Shown: positions 45,985 to 56,375 of the stretch, in pieces | How the letters are laid out: the number at the start of each line of letters is the position of its first letter | Numbering within the stretch: position 1 is the first letter of the stretch | Assembly: GCF_000828715.1 (NCBI RefSeq) | Contig: NZ_AP014583.1 | Span: forward strand, 1,610,001-1,674,000 | Length of the DNA: 64,000 nucleotides | Source of the DNA: Winogradskyella sp. PG-2 | Lineage (GTDB): Bacteria > Bacteroidota > Bacteroidia > Flavobacteriales > Flavobacteriaceae | Reading direction: 5' to 3' | The notes under the pieces: generated by a model | The model's database searches: none | Told to the model about the DNA's origin: nothing | Seen by the model: only the letters and a program-made list of their open reading frames with translations | Translations under genes and position numbers: made by a program

Positions 45985-46893
45985 ATGATGGCGGACGATT
46001 TATTAAAAAAATGGTTAAATGATGAGCTTACAGGTGCTGAAAAAGAAGCATTTAGTAAGCAATCTGACTATGCAATAAATCGAAATATAATTGATAAAGC
46101 ACAGTACTTTAAAGCATCAGAGTTTTCTAAAGTTGATAGTTTTGAAACATTTAGAAAAGCATATCAAAATAAACCTTCTGAAAAGCGTATCACTTGGATA
46201 AAACCATTGTTAAGAGTTGCAGCCGTATTGTTAATTTCGTTTAGTCTATATTTTACAGTTTTCAATAAAAATACGATTGAAGAGCAGACTTTATTAAGTG
46301 AAAAAACGACTTTAAGCTTACCTGATTTATCTCAAGTGACTTTAAATGCAGATTCTAAAATAACTTATGATGCTAATAATTGGGATTCTAAAAGGAGCTT
46401 AAATTTAGAAGGTGAAGCCTATTTTAAGGTAGCCAAGGGTAAAACTTTTGATGTTCATACAAATAATGGTGTAGTAACCGTTGTTGGTACAGAATTTAAC
46501 GTAAAAGCACGTAAAAATTATTTCGAAGTCGTTTGTTATGAAGGTATTGTAAAAGTAGTTTCAGGTACTGTTATAAGACAATTAACAGCAGGACAAACCT
46601 ATCGTATCTTAAATAATACCTTTAGTGAAGATACAATAAGAGATATAGTACCACAATGGACCATTAATAAAAGTCGTTTTAAGCGTATTCCTATTGCAGA
46701 GGTCATTGAAGAGTTAGAGAGACAATACAATATAAAAGTTGATTTTAGTAATGTAGATACTACCAGATTATTTTCAGGTGGATTTGTACATAACAACCTT
46801 GAAAACGCCTTAATATCCATAACGAAACCTATGAATTTGGCTTTTGAAATTAGTTCATCCAACCAAGTACTAATTAATGGCAAAACAAATTAA
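45985..46893 (+). CDS. FecR-type anti-sigma factor
   Basis: 302 residues: a cytosolic anti-sigma segment, one transmembrane helix (about 75-95), then the FecR domain (LPDLSQVTLNADSKITYDANNW...VVGTEFNVKARK) and a DUF4974 C-terminus. Transmits the receptor signal to the ECF sigma factor. Overlaps the receptor gene by 17 nt. Confidence 0.93.
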   Translation: MMADDLLKKWLNDELTGAEKEAFSKQSDYAINRNIIDKAQYFKASEFSKVDSFETFRKAYQNKPSEKRITWIKPLLRVAAVLLISFSLYFTVFNKNTIEEQTLLSEKTTLSLPDLSQVTLNADSKITYDANNWDSKRSLNLEGEAYFKVAKGKTFDVHTNNGVVTVVGTEFNVKARKNYFEVVCYEGIVKVVSGTVIRQLTAGQTYRILNNTFSEDTIRDIVPQWTINKSRFKRIPIAEVIEELERQYNIKVDFSNVDTTRLFSGGFVHNNLENALISITKPMNLAFEISSSNQVLINGKTN

Positions 46894-49171
46894 GCAGTAT
46901 ATTTTAATACTTCTTTTAAGTTTTATTTTTTCTCTTGAGACAAATGCACAAGAGACCGATAAAAAGCTCCCTTTATATGAGGTTTTAAATACTTTAGAAG
47001 CTCAGTTTAATATTCAATTTAATTATGCAGAAGACGCTATTTTTGAAACAGAAATTATAGCTCCTTCCAAAACCCTTTCGCTAGAGCAAACTTTAAAGTA
47101 TTTAGAAGTACAAACTGGCTTTAAGTTTAGTTTAACTAGTGATAATATGGTTTTGATAATTTCTACAGGAGTAGATTCAAAACTTCAAGAGTTATCTGAG
47201 GTAATGTTATCGGGTTATATTGTGAAAGGTGTTAATAAGTTAAGTAATGGCTCTTTTGAAATAGATATTTCTGATTTTGATATTCTACCGGGTTTAGTTG
47301 ATACTGATGTTTTACAAGCTGTACAAGCATTTCCTGGTATACAGAGTATTAATGAAACTGTTTCTAATATTAATATACGTGGTGGAACTCACGACCAAAA
47401 TTTAATTCTGTGGGATGATATTAAAATGTATCAGTCTGGTCATTTCTTTGGTCTTATTTCTATGTTTAACCCTCAAATTACCGAACGTGTTGCTTTAACA
47501 AAAAACGGTTCTGGTACTGAGTACACAGATGGTGTTTCTGGCACTATAGCTATGGAAACAGATAAAAATATTAGTACATCCTTTAAGGGAAGTTTAGGTA
47601 TTAATTTTATTGATGCAAATGGTTTTGCGGATATTCCGACAGGAAAAAAATCATCATTGCAAGTTGCTTTAAGAAAATCGATGAGCAATTTCACAGAGAC
47701 GCCAACCTATAATAACTTTTTTGAGCGTATTTCTCAAGATACCGAAGTTGAGAATAACACTATGGATATTATCAACTCGGATAAAGAATTCGATTTTTAC
47801 GATGCTTCCTTACGTTGGATATATAAAATGAGTGCAACAGAAGAACTTAGAATAAACTTCATAAATGTTGCGAATGAATTGGTGTTTAATGAAAATACTA
47901 TGATTAATCAGAATGAAGATTCTAGAGAAAGTAGTTTAACTCAGAATAGTATTGCAGGAGCTGTCCAGTATTCAAAAATTTGGAATCGTAAATGGAGAAC
48001 AAATTTTGAAGTTTATGAAACTGATTATAAGTTAAAGTCTGTGAATTCTAATATATTAGATGCACAGCGATTTCTTCAAGAAAACAAAGTCTCTGAGACC
48101 AGTGTAAAACTAAAAGCAGACTATACTGTCAATGATAAATTACAGTTGTTAAATGGCTATCATTTTGTAGAAACAGAGATTACCAATTTAGACGATGTGG
48201 ATAATCCTTTATTTAGATCTTTAATCTCAGAGGTTGTTAGAACTCATGGTGTGTTTTCTCAATTATCGTATAGGTCTAAGGATAGAAATACCAATCTAAA
48301 TTCGGGTTTAAGATATAATTATATAGGTAAATTTGATAAGCACCTATTAGAGCCAAGACTGAGTTTTTCTCACAAGTTTTTAGATCATTTTTCTGTTGAG
48401 GTTTTAGGGGAATTTAAACATCAAACATCATCTCAGATTATTAATTTTCAGAATGATTTTTTAGGTATTGAGAAACGACGATGGCAATTGTCTAATGATG
48501 AAGATATTCCTGTAATAAGTAGCAGACAAGCTTCTCTTGGATTGTCTTATAACAAAAGTGGGTGGCTTATTAGCGCAGACGTTTATTATAAAAAAGTAAA
48601 AGGCATAACAACACAAAGTCAAGGATTTCAAAATCAATATGAGTTTGTTAGAACTTCTGGGTTTTACGATGTTAGAGGAGTTGATTTTATTGTAAGAAAA
48701 CAAATGAATAATTTTAACTCCTGGTTTAGTTATTCTTACATGAATAGTAATTATCACTTTAATGCGCTACCAGAGACTTCGTTTCCAAGTAATTTTGATG
48801 TTACACATGCCCTTACTTTTGGGACTAATTATACTTCGAAACGATTAAAAATGTCTGCTGGTTTAAATTGGAATTCTGGAAGACCAAAGACAAGTCCAGT
48901 TTTAGGGAATGAAATTATTGATAATGAAATTAATTTTGACACTACAAACTCGGATCAATTGCAAGCGTATTTAAGAGTTGATATATCTGCTTTATATAAT
49001 TTTAAATTAGGCAAAACTAAATTTGCCAATCTTGGTGTTTCAATTTGGAACCTTTTGGATAAAAATAATGTGATTAATAATTTCTACAGATTTAATGGTG
49101 ATAGCGTTGATGAAATAAAGCAACAATCATTGGGCATAACTCCAAATGTAGTTTTTAGAGTTAATTTTTAG
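46877..49171 (+). CDS. TonB-dependent transducer/receptor with STN domain
   Basis: 764 residues: signal peptide, secretin/TonB N-terminal (STN) domain (about 30-95), plug (VLQAVQAFPGIQSINETVSNINIRGGTHDQNLILWDD) and beta barrel ending VVFRVNF. STN plus the adjacent ECF/FecR pair indicate ligand-dependent self-regulation. It lacks the carboxypeptidase-like domain of most Bacteroidota receptors, so it resembles a FecA-type transducer; ligand unknown. Confidence 0.92.
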   Translation: MAKQIKQYILILLLSFIFSLETNAQETDKKLPLYEVLNTLEAQFNIQFNYAEDAIFETEIIAPSKTLSLEQTLKYLEVQTGFKFSLTSDNMVLIISTGVDSKLQELSEVMLSGYIVKGVNKLSNGSFEIDISDFDILPGLVDTDVLQAVQAFPGIQSINETVSNINIRGGTHDQNLILWDDIKMYQSGHFFGLISMFNPQITERVALTKNGSGTEYTDGVSGTIAMETDKNISTSFKGSLGINFIDANGFADIPTGKKSSLQVALRKSMSNFTETPTYNNFFERISQDTEVENNTMDIINSDKEFDFYDASLRWIYKMSATEELRINFINVANELVFNENTMINQNEDSRESSLTQNSIAGAVQYSKIWNRKWRTNFEVYETDYKLKSVNSNILDAQRFLQENKVSETSVKLKADYTVNDKLQLLNGYHFVETEITNLDDVDNPLFRSLISEVVRTHGVFSQLSYRSKDRNTNLNSGLRYNYIGKFDKHLLEPRLSFSHKFLDHFSVEVLGEFKHQTSSQIINFQNDFLGIEKRRWQLSNDEDIPVISSRQASLGLSYNKSGWLISADVYYKKVKGITTQSQGFQNQYEFVRTSGFYDVRGVDFIVRKQMNNFNSWFSYSYMNSNYHFNALPETSFPSNFDVTHALTFGTNYTSKRLKMSAGLNWNSGRPKTSPVLGNEIIDNEINFDTTNSDQLQAYLRVDISALYNFKLGKTKFANLGVSIWNLLDKNNVINNFYRFNGDSVDEIKQQSLGITPNVVFRVNF

Positions 49172-49172
49172 A

Positions 49173-50075
49173 CTAAAAGAAAATTTCTCGTGCCAATCTA
49201 AAGGTATTGGCATGCGCATCTACAATAGTTTTAATATTAGGCGAGTAACCACCTCCCATACTGCACATTACATTAATATTATTGGCTTTACATTGTTCTA
49301 AAACAAAACGATCTCTGGCTTTACAACCTTCTATAGACATGCCAAGTTTGCCTAGCTTATCTGAAGCTATAACATCGACACCAGAGAGGTAATAGATAAA
49401 GTCTGGTTGCTGTTCTTTAATCAGTTTTGGTAAGGTTTGTCTTAGTAATTCTAAATATGTTGAATCGTCAATATCATTTTCTAAAGGAATATCTAAATCG
49501 CTTAGTTCCTTTTTAAAAGGATAATTACTTTTGCCATGCATAGAAAATGTAAATACAGAATCATCATTCTGAAAAATCTCTGCAGTCCCATTACCTTGGT
49601 GCACATCTAAATCTACTATTAAAATCTTTTTTGCTAAACCTTTATTTTGAAGATAACGTGCTCCAATTGCCTGATCGTTAAGCAAACAAAATGCTTCACC
49701 TCTATTAGTATAGGCATGGTGTGTACCACCTGCAATATTCATTGCTATTCCGTATTCTAAAGCAAATTTACTAGCTTTGATAGTACCATCTGCGATAATA
49801 ACCTCACGTTCAACTAGCACTTCACTTAAAGGGAAACCAATTTTACGAGCAGCTCTTTGATTTAGAGTAATATTCACTAAATCGTAATAATACTCAGGAT
49901 CATGTACAGCTAAAATGTGTTTGTCATTTGGTTTTGTAGGTTCAAAAAAATTATTGCCACTACAAGTGCCTTCGTAAAGCAATTGTTGTGGCAATAACTC
50001 ATATTTTTCCATCGGAAACCGATGTCCTACTGGTAGTGGATGCTTATAAATGGGATGAAACGCTATCTTAAGCAT
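49173..50075 (-). CDS. Histone deacetylase-family (class II) amidohydrolase
   Basis: 300 residues with the zinc-deacetylase motifs GGTHHAYTNRGEAFCLLND, VDLDVHQGNGTAEIF (Asp/His zinc ligands) and SMHGKSNYPF. Bacterial members act on acetylpolyamines, acetoin metabolism or small amides. Complete. Confidence 0.92.
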   Translation of the reverse strand: MLKIAFHPIYKHPLPVGHRFPMEKYELLPQQLLYEGTCSGNNFFEPTKPNDKHILAVHDPEYYYDLVNITLNQRAARKIGFPLSEVLVEREVIIADGTIKASKFALEYGIAMNIAGGTHHAYTNRGEAFCLLNDQAIGARYLQNKGLAKKILIVDLDVHQGNGTAEIFQNDDSVFTFSMHGKSNYPFKKELSDLDIPLENDIDDSTYLELLRQTLPKLIKEQQPDFIYYLSGVDVIASDKLGKLGMSIEGCKARDRFVLEQCKANNINVMCSMGGGYSPNIKTIVDAHANTFRLAREIFF

Positions 50076-50097
50076 ACACTATTAGACAAATTTTTGC

Positions 50098-52506
50098 CTA
50101 ATTTAATGATATCGTTTTTTCTTCAAAAATAAACGAACCATTGTTTGCTATACCTTCAATAAATAGCGTGATTTCCCCTCTAGGTTTAACAATTTTAAAG
50201 CTTGCATTACCATTCTTATCAATGATTACTTTTGGTTCCCAACCAATAACACCATAGCCTTTATAAAAATCATTGAAGTAAGAGTTATATTTAGGAACAT
50301 AGAACTTTTTTTCTGCACTAAATGATAAAGGCAATTTAAAGTCCTGAACCGAATCTTGATTATTTGTACTCTTAGAACCTTTAGTACTTGAATAAATTTT
50401 AATCACTCCTTTTCCACCTCTGAGACCCTCACCAATTCCGAGTCGATTTATTTCTATATAACCTACATTGGTTAATGAGTATTGATAAAATATAGACGTA
50501 TCAACCATATACATATCATCTAAAAAGAACACTGGTGAGCTTGTTAGGCTATTAGGTGTTCTATTTACACCTGTTCTATCCTCTATGTAAAACTCTCCTC
50601 CTTGATCAATTACAAAAAACCCTTTAGAAACTAAAAACTGACCTAATGTGTTAAACATTAATCTATCATCTTCGTCAATAGCAGATACTTTTCCGAATTT
50701 ATGTTTATTAAACTCACGCATTCTGGTTCGTTTTCTATCTAAGGCACTTTCTACAACAACTTCATCAAGTTCTTGAGTCTCATCGAAGTTGAATTTTTTA
50801 AACACATCCTTTTTTAAACTGGCTTCAATTTTATAATCAAATTTTGGGTTGAGAGTTTTTGATTCTGCTGTTAATCGTGGTATGGCACTTGGAAAACTCT
50901 GAAAATATAATGAAGCTGGTAACAAGCCATTTACTTTAGTCATTTTAGACATGTATATTTTATCCTCACCAACAGGAAATAGATTATCTATTAAAAAACT
51001 ATTTTCCCCTTCAGAAAGTTCAAAAATCCTAGGATCTTCACTTGCTATAGCATGCATTAAATAAGCATTGTTTGGTCCTTTACTTATATCACTTGGTAAA
51101 TTAGCTTTAAGTCTAATACCTTGTTCGAACATGTGGGTTTGGTTAGGTTCATTTTCAAAAATTTCGTTCCAGTTATAGCTACTCCAACCTTGAGTTAATA
51201 ATAAATTATCTAACTCATATTGTTTTTTCGCGTTAACATCTGTAAAATAATATTTCGCCTGCTCAACAGCACCTTTTATATAAGGTTGTAAAAAAGTATA
51301 TGAAACAATGTTATTATGTCTTTTATAAGATTTAGTTTCTTCTGGAAGAACAGAAACACTCAAAGAATTAATAGTTTCTGTATTAATGTCTTTAAAGTTA
51401 AGTTTTACAGTTACTGTATCTCTCTGTTTTGAGGCAGAAATGGTATTAGAAGTTAAAATATTTATGCCTTCATAGTTAAAGAATAGACGCTCTGATATAG
51501 GCTTATCATTTTCATTAAAAAGTGTTAGGATATTAACCCCAGAAGTAGTGTCACTGTATTCTATGGCCTTGGTAACAACAGTCTCATCTGTGAAATAAAT
51601 ATCCATAATATCATAGTTGTTACCATTATGAATCATTAGTGTATGCCTTTTGTTTTTGACATCATTTAGAGTTTCCTCATTTGTAATTAAAGACACATAA
51701 ACTTTGGACTTAAGGCTTTTTAGCGACATTATAATGCCTTTGACTTCAATATTTTGTTTGAGATCAAAATGAAATTCCTTGTTAGCGTTTGTAATTTTTA
51801 CTTTGTAGCTATTGCCAATTTCGGTTTGTAATTGAAATTTTCCAATGCCAAATTTATTGGTTTTAAAAGAAGACAAAACCTCATTGTTTTTACCTAATAC
51901 TTCTCCTTCTGAATTAGGAATCCCGAAACCAAAATCATCCTTTATTACTACACCAATAGTATTAATAACCCCATTTAATAGGTGGCCACTTTCAGGAAGA
52001 AATTGAGCATCAATGGTATTAGACACCATTTGCTCTTCAATATATTCTTCATTTTTTGGGTCAATAATTCTAACGGATTCTACATAATAATTTTGTTCAT
52101 TAAAGTTAAGCATCCAATTGGTGTAAGCTTTTACATTGTAATAACCAGATGTAAATAACGAATCGAGATCAAATGAGTTTGTTGCCACTCCGTTATCAAC
52201 TTTTATAAGCTTTTGTTTTACGACATTCTTATTTTTGTCCTCAATACTTACATAGAGATTTGTAGTTAACTGAGAAGGCTTTTTATCTTTTTTATCCATA
52301 ACATAAGCTGTAAACCCAATAGACTCGCCTTTTATGTATGTAGATTTATTTAAATGCATATAGACAACTTCTCTGGCAGCATCAGAATAATCTTCATAGG
52401 CATCTAAAATCTCCGAATCTTCTTGGGCATGGATATTAGAAATTGAAGTACAAAAAATAAGTAAACAGATTAACCTAATAAACCTGTGAGTGTAGTGCGT
52501 TTTCAT
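50098..52506 (-). CDS. Large secreted protein with MG2-like and TonB-plug-like domains
   Basis: About 802 residues from the ATG at 52506 (MKTHYTHRFIRLICLLIF...SNIHAQ, a signal peptide); an in-frame start 36 nt upstream is possible but extends the signal unnaturally. It has a macroglobulin-like domain (VVYMHLNKSTYIKGESIGFTAYV) and a plug-like segment near the end (LDEVVVESALDRKRT...INRLGIGEGLRGGKGVIKIYS). Such proteins are common in Bacteroidota; role unknown. Confidence 0.8.
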   Translation of the reverse strand: MKTHYTHRFIRLICLLIFCTSISNIHAQEDSEILDAYEDYSDAAREVVYMHLNKSTYIKGESIGFTAYVMDKKDKKPSQLTTNLYVSIEDKNKNVVKQKLIKVDNGVATNSFDLDSLFTSGYYNVKAYTNWMLNFNEQNYYVESVRIIDPKNEEYIEEQMVSNTIDAQFLPESGHLLNGVINTIGVVIKDDFGFGIPNSEGEVLGKNNEVLSSFKTNKFGIGKFQLQTEIGNSYKVKITNANKEFHFDLKQNIEVKGIIMSLKSLKSKVYVSLITNEETLNDVKNKRHTLMIHNGNNYDIMDIYFTDETVVTKAIEYSDTTSGVNILTLFNENDKPISERLFFNYEGINILTSNTISASKQRDTVTVKLNFKDINTETINSLSVSVLPEETKSYKRHNNIVSYTFLQPYIKGAVEQAKYYFTDVNAKKQYELDNLLLTQGWSSYNWNEIFENEPNQTHMFEQGIRLKANLPSDISKGPNNAYLMHAIASEDPRIFELSEGENSFLIDNLFPVGEDKIYMSKMTKVNGLLPASLYFQSFPSAIPRLTAESKTLNPKFDYKIEASLKKDVFKKFNFDETQELDEVVVESALDRKRTRMREFNKHKFGKVSAIDEDDRLMFNTLGQFLVSKGFFVIDQGGEFYIEDRTGVNRTPNSLTSSPVFFLDDMYMVDTSIFYQYSLTNVGYIEINRLGIGEGLRGGKGVIKIYSSTKGSKSTNNQDSVQDFKLPLSFSAEKKFYVPKYNSYFNDFYKGYGVIGWEPKVIIDKNGNASFKIVKPRGEITLFIEGIANNGSFIFEEKTISLN

Positions 52507-52593
52507 AAAAGCTAATTTTATACCTAAAATACTAAAAATCATACGAAAACAGAGTTATTTTAACTTTGATTTAAGTAAAAGTCCTGCAAAGTC

Positions 52594-54660
52594 TTAACTA
52601 ATCTTTAATCCATTAGAAACATCTTTAATATCTGGATTAACAAATACTAAATTACCACCTTGGTCCTCAGTCATTAAAATCATACCTTGACTTTCTACTC
52701 CACGAAGTGCTCTAGGTGCTAAATTCACTAAAACTGTAACTCGTTTACCAATGATATCTTCTGGTTTAAAACTTTCTGCAATACCAGAAACAATAGTACG
52801 TGTGTCTATACCAGTATCTACTTTTAGGACTAAAAGCTTTTTAGTTTTTGGCATTTTCTCAGCTTCTAAAATAGTACCGACTCTAATATCTAGTTTGGTG
52901 AAATCATCAAAAGTAATTTCTTCTTTTTGCGGTTCTACTATTTTTTTCGCAGCTTCGTTGGCTTTTTTACTAGCCTCTAGTTTTGCTAATTGTACTTCTA
53001 TTTGATCATCCTCAATTTTTGAAAATAATAATTGCGGTTTCCCTTTTTCAATAGAGTGATTAGCAGGTAATAAGATATCTTTACTAGAAACATCTTCCCA
53101 ACTAGATTCGGAATCTAGTTGAGAGTGGCAAAGTATGTTTTTGAGCTTTGTTGAGGTAAATGGTAAAAATGGTTCTGATAATATTGCTAAAGAAGATGCA
53201 ATTTGTAAAGCCACAAACATTACAGTTTTGGTGCGTTCTTCATCAGTTTTGATAGTTTTCCATGGTTCTTCGTCGGCTAAATATTTGTTACCTAGTCGCG
53301 CTAAATTCATTAACTCTTGACTTGCTTCTCTAAAACGATAACGTTCAATAGAACTTGATATAACAGCAGGATAAGCTCTTAGCGTAGTTAAGGTTTCTTC
53401 ATCTATTTTAGTGTAATTCGAAGGCTGAGGCACAATACCATCATAGTATTTATTTGTAAGTACAACAACACGATTTATAAAGTTTCCGAATATTGCAACC
53501 AATTCGTTGTTGTTTCTTGCCTGAAAATCTTTCCAAGTGAAATCATTATCTTTTGCTTCTGGTGCATTAGCGGTTAAAGCATAACGTAATACATCTTGCT
53601 GATTAGGGAAATCTATAAGATAGTCTGGTAACCAAACCGCCCAATTTTTTGAAGTTGATAATTTATTGCCTTCTAAATTTAAGAACTCATTAGCAGGAAC
53701 ATTTTCTGGTAAAATATATGAACCTTCAGCCTTAAGCATAGATGGAAAAATAATGCAATGAAAAACAATGTTATCTTTTCCTATGAAGTGGACAAGAGTT
53801 GTGTTTTTGTCTTTCCAATAGTCTTCCCAATTTTTTCCTTCGCGAGCAGCCCATTCTTTAGTTGCAGAGATATAACCGATTGGTGCATCAAACCATACAT
53901 AGAGTACTTTGCCTTCTCCACCTTCTAAAGGTACAGGTATTCCCCAATCTAAATCTCTAGTTACAGCTCTTGGTCGTAAACCATCATCAACCCAAGATTT
54001 TACTTGGCCATATACATTTGGTTTCCAATCTTTTTTATGACCTTCTAAGATCCATTCTTTTAAAAAGTTTTCGTGCTTATTTAATGGTAAAAACCAGTGC
54101 TTAGTCTCCTTTAATGTTGGTACATTACCTGTTATAGCTGACTTTGGGTTAATTAAATCTGTAGCATTTAAGCTGCTTCCGCAGTTTTCACATTGATCCC
54201 CATAAGCTTCTTCGTAACCACATTTTGGGCAAGTTCCTGTAACAAATCGGTCAGCTAAAAACTGATTAGCGTCAGCATCATATAATTGTTTTGTAACTTC
54301 TTCTACAAACTCGTTTTTATCATATAAGGTCTTAAAAAACTCTGAAGCCGTATCATGATGAATCTTCGCTGATGTACGAGAGTAATTATCAAATGAAATA
54401 CCAAACTCTTCAAAAGAGGTTTTTATAATCGCATGATATTTATCTACAATGTCTTGTGGTGTTACACCTTCTTTTTTTGCTTTTATAGTAATTGGAACTC
54501 CGTGCTCGTCACTACCGCAAATAAAAGCAACATCATTACCTATTAGCCTTAAGTATCTCGAATAAATATCTGCAGGTACATAGACACCAGCTAAATGACC
54601 AATATGAATTGGTCCATTGGTGTAAGGTAAGGCTGCTGTTATGGTATATCTCTTTGACAT
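52594..54660 (-). CDS. metG: Methionyl-tRNA synthetase
   Basis: 688 residues: class I catalytic core with HIGH ([10 protein letters not shown]), a zinc knuckle ([18 protein letters not shown]), KMSKS variant KLSTSKNW, anticodon-binding domain and a C-terminal EMAP/Trbp111 tRNA-binding domain ([27 protein letters not shown]). A short palindrome-derived insertion ([13 protein letters not shown]) lies between the two last domains. Charges tRNA-Met and is essential. Confidence 0.96.
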   Translation of the reverse strand: MSKRYTITAALPYTNGPIHIGHLAGVYVPADIYSRYLRLIGNDVAFICGSDEHGVPITIKAKKEGVTPQDIVDKYHAIIKTSFEEFGISFDNYSRTSAKIHHDTASEFFKTLYDKNEFVEEVTKQLYDADANQFLADRFVTGTCPKCGYEEAYGDQCENCGSSLNATDLINPKSAITGNVPTLKETKHWFLPLNKHENFLKEWILEGHKKDWKPNVYGQVKSWVDDGLRPRAVTRDLDWGIPVPLEGGEGKVLYVWFDAPIGYISATKEWAAREGKNWEDYWKDKNTTLVHFIGKDNIVFHCIIFPSMLKAEGSYILPENVPANEFLNLEGNKLSTSKNWAVWLPDYLIDFPNQQDVLRYALTANAPEAKDNDFTWKDFQARNNNELVAIFGNFINRVVVLTNKYYDGIVPQPSNYTKIDEETLTTLRAYPAVISSSIERYRFREASQELMNLARLGNKYLADEEPWKTIKTDEERTKTVMFVALQIASSLAILSEPFLPFTSTKLKNILCHSQLDSESSWEDVSSKDILLPANHSIEKGKPQLLFSKIEDDQIEVQLAKLEASKKANEAAKKIVEPQKEEITFDDFTKLDIRVGTILEAEKMPKTKKLLVLKVDTGIDTRTIVSGIAESFKPEDIIGKRVTVLVNLAPRALRGVESQGMILMTEDQGGNLVFVNPDIKDVSNGLKIS
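53099..53121. repeat. 23-bp palindrome inside metG
   Basis: Arms CAACTAGATTC and GAATCTAGTTG around one G. It is read in frame as part of [11 protein letters not shown], in a linker of MetG. Resembles palindromic repeats that insert into protein-coding genes without breaking them. Confidence 0.75.
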
Positions 54661-54713
54661 TTTGTTTTTTTCTGAAGGGCAAAATTAGCGATTTTACTTG
54701 GAGTTATGAAACC

Positions 54714-54743
54714 AAAAAGCCTCTAGTAAAACTAAAGGCTTTT
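54714..54743 (-). terminator. Intrinsic terminator behind the DUF1501 gene
   Basis: On the minus strand the stem AAAAGCCT / AGGCTTTT is followed by TT; nearly symmetric. Confidence 0.7.
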
Positions 54744-54764
54744 GATGATGTTATGTTTTAAGAA

Positions 54765-56366
54765 TTAGCGTATAATCAAAGATTTACTAAAATTCTGATT
54801 CCCTATAGATATTCTATAAATATATTGACCTACATTCAATTTAGTATTTACGGTATTTTTTATACTAATACTGTGCTCACCAGCAAATAATATTTCGTTT
54901 TTAAGTATTGCTAAATCCCTCCCCATAATATCGTAAAGTTTAATAACGGTATGTTGTGTATATGGATTCTTTATTTTTAGTATTGAATCCGTATCTGTGT
55001 AAAGTACATAATGTTTAAACCTATTTCGGTTAAAGTCGTCAACACCTAAGGTATCACAATTAAAGCCAAGATCAACTCTGGCATAAGTTGTATTAAGTAA
55101 AGCTTCATCTACTAGGTCACTATCTATACACAACCACTCTTGCATAATACTGGCGTATACTTCTCTAAAATCTTGCGTATAGTCTAGATTTCCTCCTCCT
55201 GTACTAAGATCTGGATGCGTACCAACAAATCCGTTTCCTTGTAAAGCAGGTCCAAATAGCATTAATGGTGCTGCTTTACCATGATCTGTTCCGTTAGAAC
55301 CATTTTCATAAATACGACGACCAAATTCGCTAAGTGTCATAGATAAAACTTTATCATCATATCCCGATTGTGCTAAATCATCATAGAATGTTTTAATAGA
55401 ATTAGATAAATCAACCAATAATTCTCTATGGTTATTAACTTGATTGGCATGTGTGTCGAAACCATCTAGTGTTACCATATAAACTTTAGTGCCTAAATTA
55501 CCTTTTATTAATTTGGCTACTATCGCTAATTGTTGACCTAAATCAGAGTCCATATACTCAAAACTGTTTGATCCTTCTGAGTAAGCTTCATGAATTGTAC
55601 CAGCGTATTGATATGTCGTATTTGTAGTGCCACGCATAAACTCTAATTGTTCACCATAAATACAATCTGGAAAACTTGTCATGTCATGTACGGTTCCATT
55701 TTCTGCTATGGATTCAAGTTGATCAGGATTTGCTACAGAAAATGCGTAACTATTTGATGGACCATCAAATATTAAATTACCAATACTACCAATTTGAACT
55801 GCCGCCGGAATTGAAGGTGGATTTAATAAATATTCAGGATATAATTCTTCGAAGTGACGGCCTAACCAACCTGATTGCGTCGCATTTGTAGGATCTGTCG
55901 AGGCCCAAACATCTGCGCCAGCAAAATGAGATAAACTTGGATTTTCATATCCAACTCCATGTACAACCTTCATACCTCCATTATCCCAAAGATTTAACAG
56001 GTCATTCATATAGCTAGGCATCCCAAAATCTGGCGTTAAAGCCGTTAACTGATTTTGATAATGTCTAATACTTGGTCTTTGGGTTGCATAGGTATCATAG
56101 TCGTAAATTGGGACTATAGTGTTAAGACCATCATTACCACCTTTTAATCTAATGATTACTAAAACTCTATCCGTTTCAGAATTACTAATTGCTGCAGCAA
56201 GTTTAGAATTACTAGAAGCAGAGAGTGGCATACCGCCTAGCATCATAGTGCCAGCTCCTGATAAACCTAAAGCTTGTAGAAATGATCTTCTATTCCATTT
56301 TTTATGCTCTAAATCATGAGCACTAGTTCCAAATTTTTTATCTGTATTTGTATTGTGATTGCACAT
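54765..56366 (-). CDS. DUF1501 family protein with T9SS sorting domain
   Basis: 533 residues. Tat-like N-terminus (KKWNRRSFLQALGLSGAGTMML), alkaline-phosphatase-fold DUF1501 core (VLVIIRLKGGNDGLNTIVP, LSEFGRRIYENGSNGTDHGKAAPLMLFG) and a C-terminal sorting domain (IKNPYTQHTVIKLYDIMG...SKSLIIR). Lies 9 nt behind the DUF1800 gene; the pair is a conserved module of unknown function, perhaps in polymer or sulphate-ester turnover. Confidence 0.9.
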   Translation of the reverse strand: MCNHNTNTDKKFGTSAHDLEHKKWNRRSFLQALGLSGAGTMMLGGMPLSASSNSKLAAAISNSETDRVLVIIRLKGGNDGLNTIVPIYDYDTYATQRPSIRHYQNQLTALTPDFGMPSYMNDLLNLWDNGGMKVVHGVGYENPSLSHFAGADVWASTDPTNATQSGWLGRHFEELYPEYLLNPPSIPAAVQIGSIGNLIFDGPSNSYAFSVANPDQLESIAENGTVHDMTSFPDCIYGEQLEFMRGTTNTTYQYAGTIHEAYSEGSNSFEYMDSDLGQQLAIVAKLIKGNLGTKVYMVTLDGFDTHANQVNNHRELLVDLSNSIKTFYDDLAQSGYDDKVLSMTLSEFGRRIYENGSNGTDHGKAAPLMLFGPALQGNGFVGTHPDLSTGGGNLDYTQDFREVYASIMQEWLCIDSDLVDEALLNTTYARVDLGFNCDTLGVDDFNRNRFKHYVLYTDTDSILKIKNPYTQHTVIKLYDIMGRDLAILKNEILFAGEHSISIKNTVNTKLNVGQYIYRISIGNQNFSKSLIIR

Positions 56367-56375
56367 AATAGAAGG

